NCBI RefSeq assembly: GCF_029960645.1
Contig: NZ_JASBQY010000012.1
Location: forward strand, 1-64,000
Direction of reading: 5' to 3'
DNA length: 64,000 nt
From: Arthrobacter sp. AL12
GTDB taxonomy: Bacteria; Actinomycetota; Actinomycetes; Actinomycetales; Micrococcaceae
Part shown: one piece after another, positions 50,029 to 57,816 of the stretch
Position numbering within the stretch: position 1 is the first letter of the stretch
How the letters are laid out: every line of letters begins with the position of its first letter
Made by a program: the position numbers and the translations under genes
The notes under the pieces: generated by a model
What the model was told of the DNA's origin: nothing
What the model saw: only the letters and a program-made list of their open reading frames with translations
The model's database searches: none

Positions 50029-51553
50029 TGGCTTTGCCGGCTTCCCAGTTCACGTAGCGGGCGCGCCACTCGGCGTTCAAGGGGTAGAGGCCGTCCACGC
50101 TGTGGCCCTGCTGCACCATCTCGGTGATGAAGGCCTCCTCGCGCTCCTGGGCGATGGAATCGTCGGCGAGCTCCGCGGCCAGCGCCGGCGGGATCACCAG
50201 GATCCCGTCCGCGTCGGCCACGATGATGTCCCCGGGCTGCACGGTGGTGCCGCCGCAGGCGATCGTGATGTCCGTGTCCCACGGGATGTGCCGGCGTCCG
50301 AGCACGGCGGGGTGCGGGTTGGCGTAGTAGGTGGGCATGTCCATCGCCGCGACGGCGGAGAAGTCCCGGACACCGCCGTCGGTGATGATGGCGGCGGCGC
50401 CGCGGACCTGCGCGCGGAGGGCCAGGATGTCGCCGATGGTGCCGGTGCCCTTTTCGCCGCGGGCCTCCATGACCAGGATCTCGCCCTCGTTGACGGAGTC
50501 GATGGCCTTCTTCTGGGCGTTGAAGCCGCCGCCGTGGGTCTTGAAGAGGTCCTCGCGGTTGGGCACGTAGCGCAGGGTCCGGGCCAGGCCCACGATCCGC
50601 CTCTCCGGCCGCGTGGAGCTGAGCCCGTCGATGCTGACGTTGTTCAGGCCGCGCTTGCGCAGCTGCGAGGACAGCGTGGCCGTGCACACACTCTCCAGCT
50701 TCGCCTTCAGCTCCGGGGTCAGGACAGGCACGACGGCGGCGGCGGCCGGAGCCTCCGTTGCCGGCGCCTCCGTTGCCGGTGCCTCCGCCGACGGGACATG
50801 CTCAGCGGCGGAAAGACCGGCCGCCGCGCGGGAACCGTAGGCCTCCTCCCGCTGCAGGTCATCGGTCCGGGGCTGCGCGCCGAAGTCACCGAACGGCGTC
50901 GTGCCCTCCGCCACCAGGGTGACCAGCCGGCCGGTGGTGCTTTCGCCGGCACTGACCTCAACCTCGACGACGTCGCCCGGCTTGGCCACCGACGCGCCGG
51001 CGGGGGTGCCGGTGAGGATAATGTCGCCCGCCTCGAGGGTGAGCAGCTGGGACAGGTCGGCGACCAGGCGGGCGAAGGGGAAGAGCAGGTCCCCGGTGGT
51101 GTCGTCCTGGACCAGCTCGCCGTTGTGCCAGGTGCGGATCCGCAGGCCGGCGGGGTCCACGGCGTCCGCGGCGATCAGTCCAGGGCCCACGGGGGTGAAG
51201 CCGTCGCCGCCCTTGGACCGGAGGTTGGAGCCCTTGTCGGCCCAGCGCAGGTCGTAGACGCCGAGGTCGTTGGACGCGGTGACCCATTCGACGTGGCTCC
51301 AGGCGTCCTTGACGGCCACGCGGCGGGCGGGCTTGCCGATGATCAGGGCAATTTCGCCCTCGTAGCCGAGGAGCTCGCAGCCGGCCGGGCGCTCCACGGT
51401 CGAGCCGCCTAGGGCCAGGGACGAGGTGGGCTTCAGGAAGTACGAGGGCTGTTCGGGAGTGCGGCCGCGCTGGGCTGCCCGGCTGGGGTAGTTGATGTGC
51501 ACCGCGATGACCTTGCGGGCCGCTGCCAGGGTTTGGTCGGTGACCTGTTCCAA
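50021..51553 (-). CDS. hpaG: HpaG-like FAH-family isomerase fused to an RraA-like domain
   Basis: A 510-residue fusion. The first half (about 1-240) is a fumarylacetoacetate-hydrolase-fold domain with LLGYEGEIALIIGKPARRV, WVTASNDLGVYDLRWADKG and LFPFARLVADLS; these fit the HpaG isomerase/decarboxylase family. After a repetitive Ala/Pro/Glu linker (EAPATEAPATEAPAAAA) the second half (about 300-510) is RraA/HMG-aldolase-like, with AAAIITDGGVRDFSAVAAM and PGDIIVADADGILVIP. The role is decarboxylation and isomerisation between HpaE and HpaH. The start is TTG 51553 with GAGGAG upstream; reading further would enter the promoter. Confidence 0.88.
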   Translation of the reverse strand: MEQVTDQTLAAARKVIAVHINYPSRAAQRGRTPEQPSYFLKPTSSLALGGSTVERPAGCELLGYEGEIALIIGKPARRVAVKDAWSHVEWVTASNDLGVYDLRWADKGSNLRSKGGDGFTPVGPGLIAADAVDPAGLRIRTWHNGELVQDDTTGDLLFPFARLVADLSQLLTLEAGDIILTGTPAGASVAKPGDVVEVEVSAGESTTGRLVTLVAEGTTPFGDFGAQPRTDDLQREEAYGSRAAAGLSAAEHVPSAEAPATEAPATEAPAAAAVVPVLTPELKAKLESVCTATLSSQLRKRGLNNVSIDGLSSTRPERRIVGLARTLRYVPNREDLFKTHGGGFNAQKKAIDSVNEGEILVMEARGEKGTGTIGDILALRAQVRGAAAIITDGGVRDFSAVAAMDMPTYYANPHPAVLGRRHIPWDTDITIACGGTTVQPGDIIVADADGILVIPPALAAELADDSIAQEREEAFITEMVQQGHSVDGLYPLNAEWRARYVNWEAGKANE

Positions 51554-51578
51554 GAATGACTCCTCATCGAGTACGAAA

Positions 51579-51588
51579 TCGTATACGA
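51579..51588. promoter_or_regulatory. Candidate GntR operator
   Basis: The perfect palindrome TCGTATACGA lies 26 bp upstream of the hpaG-like start, with a related TCGAGTACGA just before it. FCD-type GntR regulators often bind sites with a central GTATAC-like core. Binding by the operon's own GntR protein is inferred. Confidence 0.45.
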
Positions 51589-51648
51589 AGACTATTGCCC
51601 AGGAACCGCGGATCGTCAACCCCCGGTTCCGGCGAATCCAGAGGGCGC

Positions 51649-51677
51649 TTGTAACCCACGTCATATCTGCGTACAGT
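51649..51677 (+). promoter_or_regulatory. Promoter of the flavin monooxygenase gene
   Basis: TTGTAA (51649-51654) and TACAGT (51672-51677) are spaced by 17 bp, giving a good sigma-70-type promoter directed at the gene starting at 51824. Confidence 0.55.
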
Positions 51678-51694
51678 TTTGGAGAAGACAAAAA

Positions 51695-51728
51695 TTCTAT
51701 TATTGAACGTCACGTTCTATTATCGAAC
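51695..51728 (+). promoter_or_regulatory. Two IclR-type operator repeats, 20-bp period
   Basis: TTCTATTATTGAAC (51695-51708) and TTCTATTATCGAAC (51715-51728) are direct repeats two helical turns apart; each is itself a near-palindrome (GTTC...GAAC). This resembles binding sites of IclR-family aromatic regulators such as PobR and PcaU. They lie just downstream of the predicted promoter. The regulator gene is not in the window. Confidence 0.55.
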
Positions 51729-51823
51729 ACGCAGCGGCGACGGCGGCGAAAGAAGCCACCCGGCGACGTGCCACCCGGCAGAAGCCACTCCGCGCAGTGC
51801 CCACAACGAAGTGAGGAAAGCCC

Positions 51824-53803
51824 GTGCAGTTCCACCACCACGGTTACGTATCCGGTGACCCGCGAGTCCAGCCCGCGGCCGGCGTCGGCATCGACCGGCC
51901 GGCAGACCTCCCCGACGAGGTCGACGTGCTCATCGTGGGCACCGGCCCCGCGGGCATCGTCGCCGCCGCGCAGCTGTCCCAGTTCCCGGGCATCACCACC
52001 AGGATCGTGGAGCGCCGCGGCGGGCGCCTGCCCATCGGCCAGGCCGACGGTATCCAGGCCCGCAGCGTCGAGACCTTCCAGGCATTCGGCTTCGCCGAGC
52101 GGATCACCGCCGAGGCGTACCGCATCACCGAGATGGCCTTCTGGAAGCCGGACCCCGCCGACCCGGCCAAAATCGTCCGCGCCGCCCGCGCCAAGGACGA
52201 CACCACCGGCATCAGCGAGTTCCCGCACCTCATCGTCAACCAGGCCCGCGTCCTGGACTACTTCGCCGAGTTCATGGCCAACGCGCCCACCCGCATGGCC
52301 CCCGACTACGGCCTGGAGTTCCGCAGCCTGGAGGTCGACGACGGCGCGGAGTACCCCGTCACCGTCACCCTCGTCCACACCGCAGGCCCCGACGCCGGCC
52401 GGGAGCGCACCGTCCGGGCGAAGTACGTCGTCGGCGCGGACGGCGCCAAGAGCCGTGTCCGGGACTCGATCGGCTGCACCCTCGCGGGCGATGCGGCCAA
52501 CCACGCCTGGGGCGTCATGGACGTCCTCGCCGTCACCGACTTCCCCGACATCCGCACCAAGTGCGCCATCCAGTCCGGCACCGGCGGCAGCATCCTGCTG
52601 ATCCCGCGCGAGGGCGGCCACCTCTTCCGCATGTACGTCGATCTCGGCGAGGTCGACAAGGAGGACAAGGGCGCCGTGCGCAGCACCACCATCGAGCAGA
52701 TCATGGCCCAGGCCAACGAGATCCTGCACCCCTACACGCTCGACGTTCGCAACGTCGCCTGGAACAGCGTGTACGAGGTCGCGCACCGCCTCACCGACCG
52801 GTTCGACGACGTTCTGCCGGAGCAGCAGGGCACCCGCACCCCGCGGGTGTTCATCACCGGCGACGCCTGCCACACGCACAGCGCCAAGGCCGGCCAGGGT
52901 ATGAACGTCTCCATGCAGGACGGCTTCAACCTGGGCTGGAAGCTCGGGCACGTGTTGGAGGGCCGCAGCCCGGAGAGCCTGCTGTCCACCTATTCGGCCG
53001 AGCGCCAGGTCATCGCCAAGAACCTCATCGACTTCGACAAGGAGTGGTCGACGCTCATGGCGAAGAAGCCGGAGGAGTTCAACAGCCCCTCCGAGCTCGA
53101 GGACTTCTACGTGAGCACCGCGGAGTTCCCGGCCGGGTTCATGACCCAGTACACCCCCTCGATGCTCATCGCCGAGGCCGACCACCAGGACCTGGCCACC
53201 GGCTTCCCCGTCGGCAAGCGCTTCAAGTCCGCGCCCGTGGTGCGGGTCTGCGACACCAACCCGTTGCACCTCGGACACCACGCCACGGCGGACGGCCGGT
53301 GGCGCATCTACGTCTTCGCCGACGCCAACGCGGCCGCCGCCGGGACCGCCGGGATGCCAGCCACTGCAGCCGCAACGCCCGACGCCGGGACGCCGGGTTC
53401 GGCGTCGCCCCTCGCCGACTTCGCCGAATGGATCGCAAACACGCCGGACTCCCCGCTCGCCGCAACCCCCGAGGGCGCCGACCGCGACACGTGGTTCGAC
53501 GTGAAGGTGATCTACCAGCAGGAGCACACGAGCATCGACATCGGCACCGTGCCGGCCGTGTTCAAGCCCTCGGTGGGTCCGTTCCAGCTCACCGACTACG
53601 AGAAGGTCTACGCCGCCGATCCGTCGGCGGACATCTTCGAGCTGCGCGGTCTCGACCGCGGCGGCGTCGTCGTGGTGGTGCGCCCGGACCAGTACGTGGC
53701 GAACGTTCTGCCGCTGACGGCAACGGCGGAACTCGGCGCGTTCTTCGCACCCCTGCTGCAGGCCGGCCAGCGCGTCCCCGAGTCCCTGGGCCAGGTGGGG
53801 TAG
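51824..53803 (+). CDS. FAD-dependent aromatic monooxygenase
   Basis: A 659-residue flavoprotein of the phenol 2-monooxygenase / 3-hydroxybenzoate 4-monooxygenase group. The FAD motif is VLIVGTGPAGIVAAAQLSQF (about residue 33), the second FAD motif is RVFITGDACHTHSAKAGQGM, and the C-terminal thioredoxin-like domain ends with VVVVRPDQYVANVLPL. The start is GTG 51824 after GAGGAAAGCCC. Because it diverges from the homoprotocatechuate operon, it may hydroxylate a hydroxyphenylacetate to homoprotocatechuate; a 3-hydroxybenzoate-type substrate is the main alternative. No reductase partner is needed by this class. Confidence 0.87.
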   Translation: MQFHHHGYVSGDPRVQPAAGVGIDRPADLPDEVDVLIVGTGPAGIVAAAQLSQFPGITTRIVERRGGRLPIGQADGIQARSVETFQAFGFAERITAEAYRITEMAFWKPDPADPAKIVRAARAKDDTTGISEFPHLIVNQARVLDYFAEFMANAPTRMAPDYGLEFRSLEVDDGAEYPVTVTLVHTAGPDAGRERTVRAKYVVGADGAKSRVRDSIGCTLAGDAANHAWGVMDVLAVTDFPDIRTKCAIQSGTGGSILLIPREGGHLFRMYVDLGEVDKEDKGAVRSTTIEQIMAQANEILHPYTLDVRNVAWNSVYEVAHRLTDRFDDVLPEQQGTRTPRVFITGDACHTHSAKAGQGMNVSMQDGFNLGWKLGHVLEGRSPESLLSTYSAERQVIAKNLIDFDKEWSTLMAKKPEEFNSPSELEDFYVSTAEFPAGFMTQYTPSMLIAEADHQDLATGFPVGKRFKSAPVVRVCDTNPLHLGHHATADGRWRIYVFADANAAAAGTAGMPATAAATPDAGTPGSASPLADFAEWIANTPDSPLAATPEGADRDTWFDVKVIYQQEHTSIDIGTVPAVFKPSVGPFQLTDYEKVYAADPSADIFELRGLDRGGVVVVVRPDQYVANVLPLTATAELGAFFAPLLQAGQRVPESLGQVG

Positions 53804-53831
53804 GCACCGGAAACCCCTCCGCCCACGAAAA

Positions 53832-53862
53832 GGCGCCGGCGTGCATCAACGCCGGCGCCTGC
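53832..53862 (+). terminator. Terminator of the monooxygenase gene
   Basis: A perfect 11-bp stem, GGCGCCGGCGT with its complement around a 6-nt loop, followed by TGCTTT; 28 bp after the stop codon. Confidence 0.85.
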
Positions 53863-53908
53863 TTTCCGCCCAGGACGCCGCATGCGATCCTTTCCGTGCC
53901 CAATTCCG

Positions 53909-54235
53909 CTGCGGTAAACGTCCCATGACGCGCGGCCGGACCAGCGCTACGGGGATCCCCGCAGCGCTTGTCTGTTTGCGCGTCGCCTGCCCGGAACCGC
54001 AGCGAATTTCTGCTCCGGTGCGGCATCGCCCGGGAAGTAGGGACGAATCCAGCCCACGAAAGGCTCGTCCAAGCTCTTCGGCGGCGGTAAACGTCCTGTG
54101 GCACGGATACGGCTCTGCGCTACGGGTATTCCGTAGCACTGGGTCTTCTGAGCATCGCCGGCCCGGACGCGTAGCAAAATTGCGGTGGCCGCACAGGGCG
54201 GGGCCGACGTTGAGTAAAGCCCCCAACGCCTAAAG
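53909..54235. repeat. Imperfect 173-bp direct repeat
   Basis: Two degenerate copies in direct orientation share GCGGTAAACGTCC (53911 and 54084), GCGCTACGGG (53944 and 54117) and GCCCGGA-like blocks, all offset by 172-173 bp. No believable gene is present in this region from 53863 to 54273. The copies look like decayed duplicates of one sequence. Confidence 0.75.
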
Positions 54236-54273
54236 ACGGCCTGGGACAACCCGCGGAGCCAGCGGGAAGGCAG

Positions 54274-54684
54274 CTAGCCCGGCGGGTCGAAAGCCCGCCC
54301 GGTCCCCGGCCGCCTGGTCGACGGCCGGTCGCGCAGTTCGCGCACGGCGGCGACGACCTCAGGACCAAGCAGTGTGGAGCCGGCCCACTCGAGGGCCGGT
54401 GTCCGGCGCGAGGCCACGTATTTCGGGATGCGGTTGAAAAGCCGCGCGATGTCCCCGTCTGCGTGCGGCCAGTACCCGGAGAAAATGTCGTAGGTCCGGC
54501 GCCCAAGCAGTAGCGCGTCCATCCCCGCCATCCCGAAGGTGACCTGCTCGCCGACGACCTCGTCGATGAGAGGCGCCTGCCAGCCGCCAAATGCGAAACC
54601 ACCGTTAGTGTCCTCGTCCGGTCCGCCGGGCGCCTGGGCGACGCCGTCGAGCGTGGTGAACAGGTCGATATGGATGAGTCCCAT
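54274..54684 (-). pseudogene. Truncated dihydrofolate-reductase-family gene
   Basis: Starting at ATG 54684 (with GAGGAGTAC upstream) the frame encodes 136 residues: MGLIHIDLFTTLDGVAQAPG, FAFGGWQAPLIDEVVGEQV, MDALLLGRRTYDIFSGYWPH and up to LLGPEVVAAVRELRDR. These match the RibD C-terminal/dihydrofolate-reductase-like family for the first 118 or so residues. The second half of the domain, normally another 70-80 residues, is missing and replaced by RPSTRRPGTGRAFDPPG. It is therefore probably non-functional. A second, shorter remnant lies at 5196-5267. Confidence 0.8.
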
Positions 54685-54773
54685 GCCGTACTCCTCCTCT
54701 GTCGCCCGTCGTCGCCCCGGCGACGGGATCACTTCGAGGCTGGCACACGAACCCGCTGCGAAGCAACGGGTAG
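54640..54773. repeat. Dispersed repeat, copy 2 (paired with 5210-5357)
   Basis: Covers the 5' end of the reductase remnant and about 90 bp of upstream DNA. It matches the 5.2-5.36 kb region in the same orientation. Confidence 0.75.
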
Positions 54774-55016
54774 CGACGTCCCGGCACGCGCCCACTGCGC
54801 GTCCGAGCACTCCGGCTCCGGACCGACACAGGAATGTTCGCTGGCGGGAACGAATCCGAAACATGGGCTTGGCAGGATGGGCCGCAGGCCGCCCGTCATT
54901 TGGCGTGTGGCCTGCAGCGGTGATCGGGGCGCCCTGGGTGGTCCGGTGAACCCGCTGAGATGGTCGTCCTTCCGTCGGCTTCCTTCTGATGCTCCACCCA
55001 CGTGAAAGGTCGGACC
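54685..55016. other. Intergenic region upstream of the NCS1 permease
   Basis: About 330 bp without a supported gene. The first 90 bp belong to the dispersed repeat. GAAAGGTCGG before 55017 is the permease ribosome-binding site. No promoter hexamers were identified with confidence. Confidence 0.5.
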
Positions 55017-56702
55017 ATGTCCACGGACACGCAGCACACCAGTGCCCCCACACTTCCGGCACCGGCAGATACCGATGCCCGCGCAGCAACCAAGGAAAGC
55101 CTTGAAGATTACACGCTCAGGTTCGCCCCACGCTCGTATCGCAAATGGGCCCCCGGGGTCGTGGCCACCAGCGCACTGGGAGGAATCGCCTACCTTGCCG
55201 ATTTCTCCATCGGGGCAAACATCGGCATAGCCCACGGAACAACAAATGCCCTCTTGGGCATCGCTGTCGCCGCACTCATCATCTTCGTGACCGGTATTCC
55301 GCTCGCGTACTACGCGGCCCGCTACAACCTGGACCTGGACCTCATCACGCGGGGCTCCGGCTTTGGCTACTACGGGTCCGTCATCACCAACGTCATTTTT
55401 GCGACGTTCACGTTCATCTTCTTCGCTCTTGAGGGGTCCATCATGGCCCAGGGCCTGGAACTCGGACTCGGGGTCCCGAAACCCATCGGCTACGCCGCAT
55501 CGACCCTGATCGTCATCCCGTTCGTGGTCTAAGGAATGAAAGTGCTCTCGAAGCTGCAGGTCTGGACCACCCCGTTGTGGCTCATCCTGATGGTCATTCC
55601 CTTCGCCTACCTGGTGATCACGAACCCCGATTCCATCGGGACGTTCTTCGCCTACGAGGGCGAGAACGGGGCAGGCACGGGCGCAAACCTCGCCTCCGTG
55701 ATGCTCGCTGCCGGCGTCTGCCTCTCGCTCATCGCCCAAATCGCCGAACAAATCGATTACCTGCGCTTCATGCCGCCCAAGACCGCAGAGAACCGGGTGG
55801 CCTGGTGGAGGGCCGTCATCCTGGCCGGCCCCGGCTGGGTGGTGTTCGGCGCCGTCAAGCAGGCCGTCGGGCTCTTCATCACCGTCTACCTCATCGCCAC
55901 GCTGGATCCTGCGGCATCAGCCACAGCCAACGAACCCGTCCATCAGTTCCTGGGTGTGTACGAGCAGATGATGCCGGGCTGGCTCGCACTGGCCCTGGCC
56001 GTGATCCTTGTGGTCATCTCGCAGATCAAGATCAACGTCACGAACGCCTACTCCGGGTCGCTGGCCTGGACGAACTCCTTCACCCGAGTCACCAGGACCT
56101 ATCCGGGGCGGCTGGTCTTCGTCATCGTCAACTTGGTGATCGCCCTCGCGCTCATGGAACTCAACATGTTCGAGTTCCTGAACACCATCCTGGGCTTCTA
56201 CGCGAACTGCGGAATGGCCTGGATCGTGACCGTCGCGACAGACATTGCCATCAACAAATACGTCCTGAAGCTCTCGCCCAAGCAGCCTGAATTCCGCCGC
56301 GGCATGCTCTACAACTGGAACCCTGTCGGCGTCGTCTCGCTGACACTCTCGGCCGGTATTTCAATAGCCATGTTCTTCGGGGCGTTCGGTTCCGGGATCG
56401 CCCCGTTCTCGCCGATCTTCGCCGTCGCCATTGCCGTCGTCGCTACGCCGCTTATGGCGGTCGCGACCGGCGGCCGGTTCTATCTGCGGCGCACCGACGA
56501 CGGAATTGACCTGCCAATGCTCGACGACGACGGCAATCCCTCCGGCGCAAAGCTGCTCTGCCACGTTACCGGTATGGAATTTGAGCGGCCGGACATGCTC
56601 CTCTCCGCCGAACCCGCCGCTGATGGTTCCAAGCAGTACATTTCGTCGCTGGCCCTCGCCACCGACAAGACCGGCCGCTACGTCCTGCCGGCACAGAAAT
56701 GA
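55017..56702 (+). pseudogene. NCS1-family nucleobase/cation permease, interrupted by a stop
   Basis: The sequence encodes an NCS1 (cytosine/purine/hydantoin) permease of about 561 codons but has an in-frame TAA at 55530-55532. The first part (171 residues from MSTDTQHTSAP) ends at LIVIPFVV. The same frame resumes at once as GMKVLSKLQVWTTPLWLI and runs to 56702. In intact relatives this position is normally Tyr (VxYGMK), so a single TAC/TAT-to-TAA change explains it. A restart at ATG 55536 would give only the second part. It could be a true nonsense mutation or a sequencing error. Confidence 0.85.
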
Positions 56703-56725
56703 CCTTAATCGTTTGACCGGATGAG

Positions 56726-56778
56726 GAACGCCCCTTCGTCAACACCTGCTCCCGGGCGGGACTGATGAGGGGGCGTTC
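56726..56778. terminator. Hairpin between convergent genes
   Basis: GAACGCCCC (56726-56734) pairs with GGGGCGTTC (56770-56778) across a 35-nt loop. It overlaps the 3' end of the DUF998-type gene and may serve both strands. Confidence 0.5.
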
Positions 56779-57499
56779 GGCGCGTCAGCCAAGGTCCGTG
56801 CGCCGGGCCCGGCTGCACCTGCCGGGCCTGGGGCAGCGGCAAAAGGTCGTCGCATTGTGACCAGGGCAAGCACCACAATCCAGGCGAAATATGTGTAGGC
56901 GTTGATCCGTTCGAAGCCGCCGGCCCAGGGCGTCGCATTCTGGGCGAGGCCCTGGATGGCGGACGATGCCGCGGCCCCGAAGCCTGCGATGACCAGCAGC
57001 GTGGCGATCGCATACCACCGGAACCATCCCCGGTAGGCGACAGCGGACAGCACGATCGCCACGGAGACGAAGAAGCTGAAAACCGACGTCAACGCAATGT
57101 GCATAACATCGTTGAAGCCGCTGGCGAGCCACCGGGAGCTCATCGCGAACACCGTATGAGTCGGAAACCCGATGAGGCCCGTGGCAACCAGACATATGCC
57201 AGCCCAGCGGAGACTCCTGCGATCGGCGGCCGTTCGCCAGATCCCAGCACCGAAGGCCGTCATCAGCAGGGCGTGAACGAGGATGACCGTGACCATCAGC
57301 GGCCGCACGGGTGAGCCGAAGGCGCTGAGTTCGCTGATCGCCTGGTCCTGAAGCTGTACCCGGTGTACAGCAGGCCGGAGGCGAGGTCCCCAACGCCGTA
57401 GATCGCAACGGCGAGGATGCCGGCGGCCAGGAGGGCCGTATCGGCAGCATCCGCGTTCTCACGAGCCGTGAGCGGGCGGGGATCTCGGGAGACATTCAT
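56739..57499 (-). pseudogene. DUF998 family membrane protein, frameshifted
   Basis: From ATG 57499 the frame reads MNVSRDPRPLTARENADAAD, then LLAAGILAVAIYGVGDLASG and LLYTGYSF, the first helix of a DUF998 protein. Near 57348 a base appears to be missing. The expected continuation DQAISELSAFGSPVRPLMVT is found in the next frame and runs to 56739 with five more helices (HALLMTAFGAGIW, ICLVATGLIGFPTHTVFAMS and others). As it stands neither half is complete. An assembly or read error would also explain it. Confidence 0.8.
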
Positions 57500-57816
57500 G
57501 GCCTGCCGCCCTTCGAACGGGACCGCATCCACGTCACCGTACTCCCGCCGTCAGGACGAGGTTAGAGGCAAGGGGCACCGGCACTAAAGACAGTTTGCTT
57601 ATCACGTAGTCTACGCTTAGAGTCTACATTGTAGACAAGTTGCTTTGGGCGGGCTTCCTCGGAACCCCGAATTTTCATTCCGGCAGCGCTCTATCCCCGG
57701 ATCTGCGGTGACGCAGCCACCCGGGATCCTGCTTCAATGCCGCGTGCACGGCTTCGAAGCCCGGCTGCTGTAGCCACGCGGCGGCACACAATGCACCACA
57801 AGGAAGCGAACCAGCC
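57500..57816. other. Promoter region of the diiron-protein gene
   Basis: About 315 bp without a gene. The part around 57590-57645 is lower in GC and holds the palindromic operator listed separately. AAGGAAGCG before 57817 is the ribosome-binding site. Confidence 0.5.
57622..57636. promoter_or_regulatory. Palindromic operator GTCTACATTGTAGAC
   Basis: A perfect 6-bp palindrome around ATT, with an additional half site AGTCTAC 15 bp upstream. The TACA...TGTA core is like BlaI/MecI/CopY-family operators of Gram-positive bacteria. It is placed about 180 bp upstream of the diiron-protein gene. The regulator gene is not nearby, so the family assignment is inference. Confidence 0.45.

Noticed and set aside
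51554..51691. 45-codon N-terminal extension of the hpaG-like gene
   Set aside because: It would run through the divergent promoter and the GntR-like operator; GAGGAG before TTG 51553 fits the start better.
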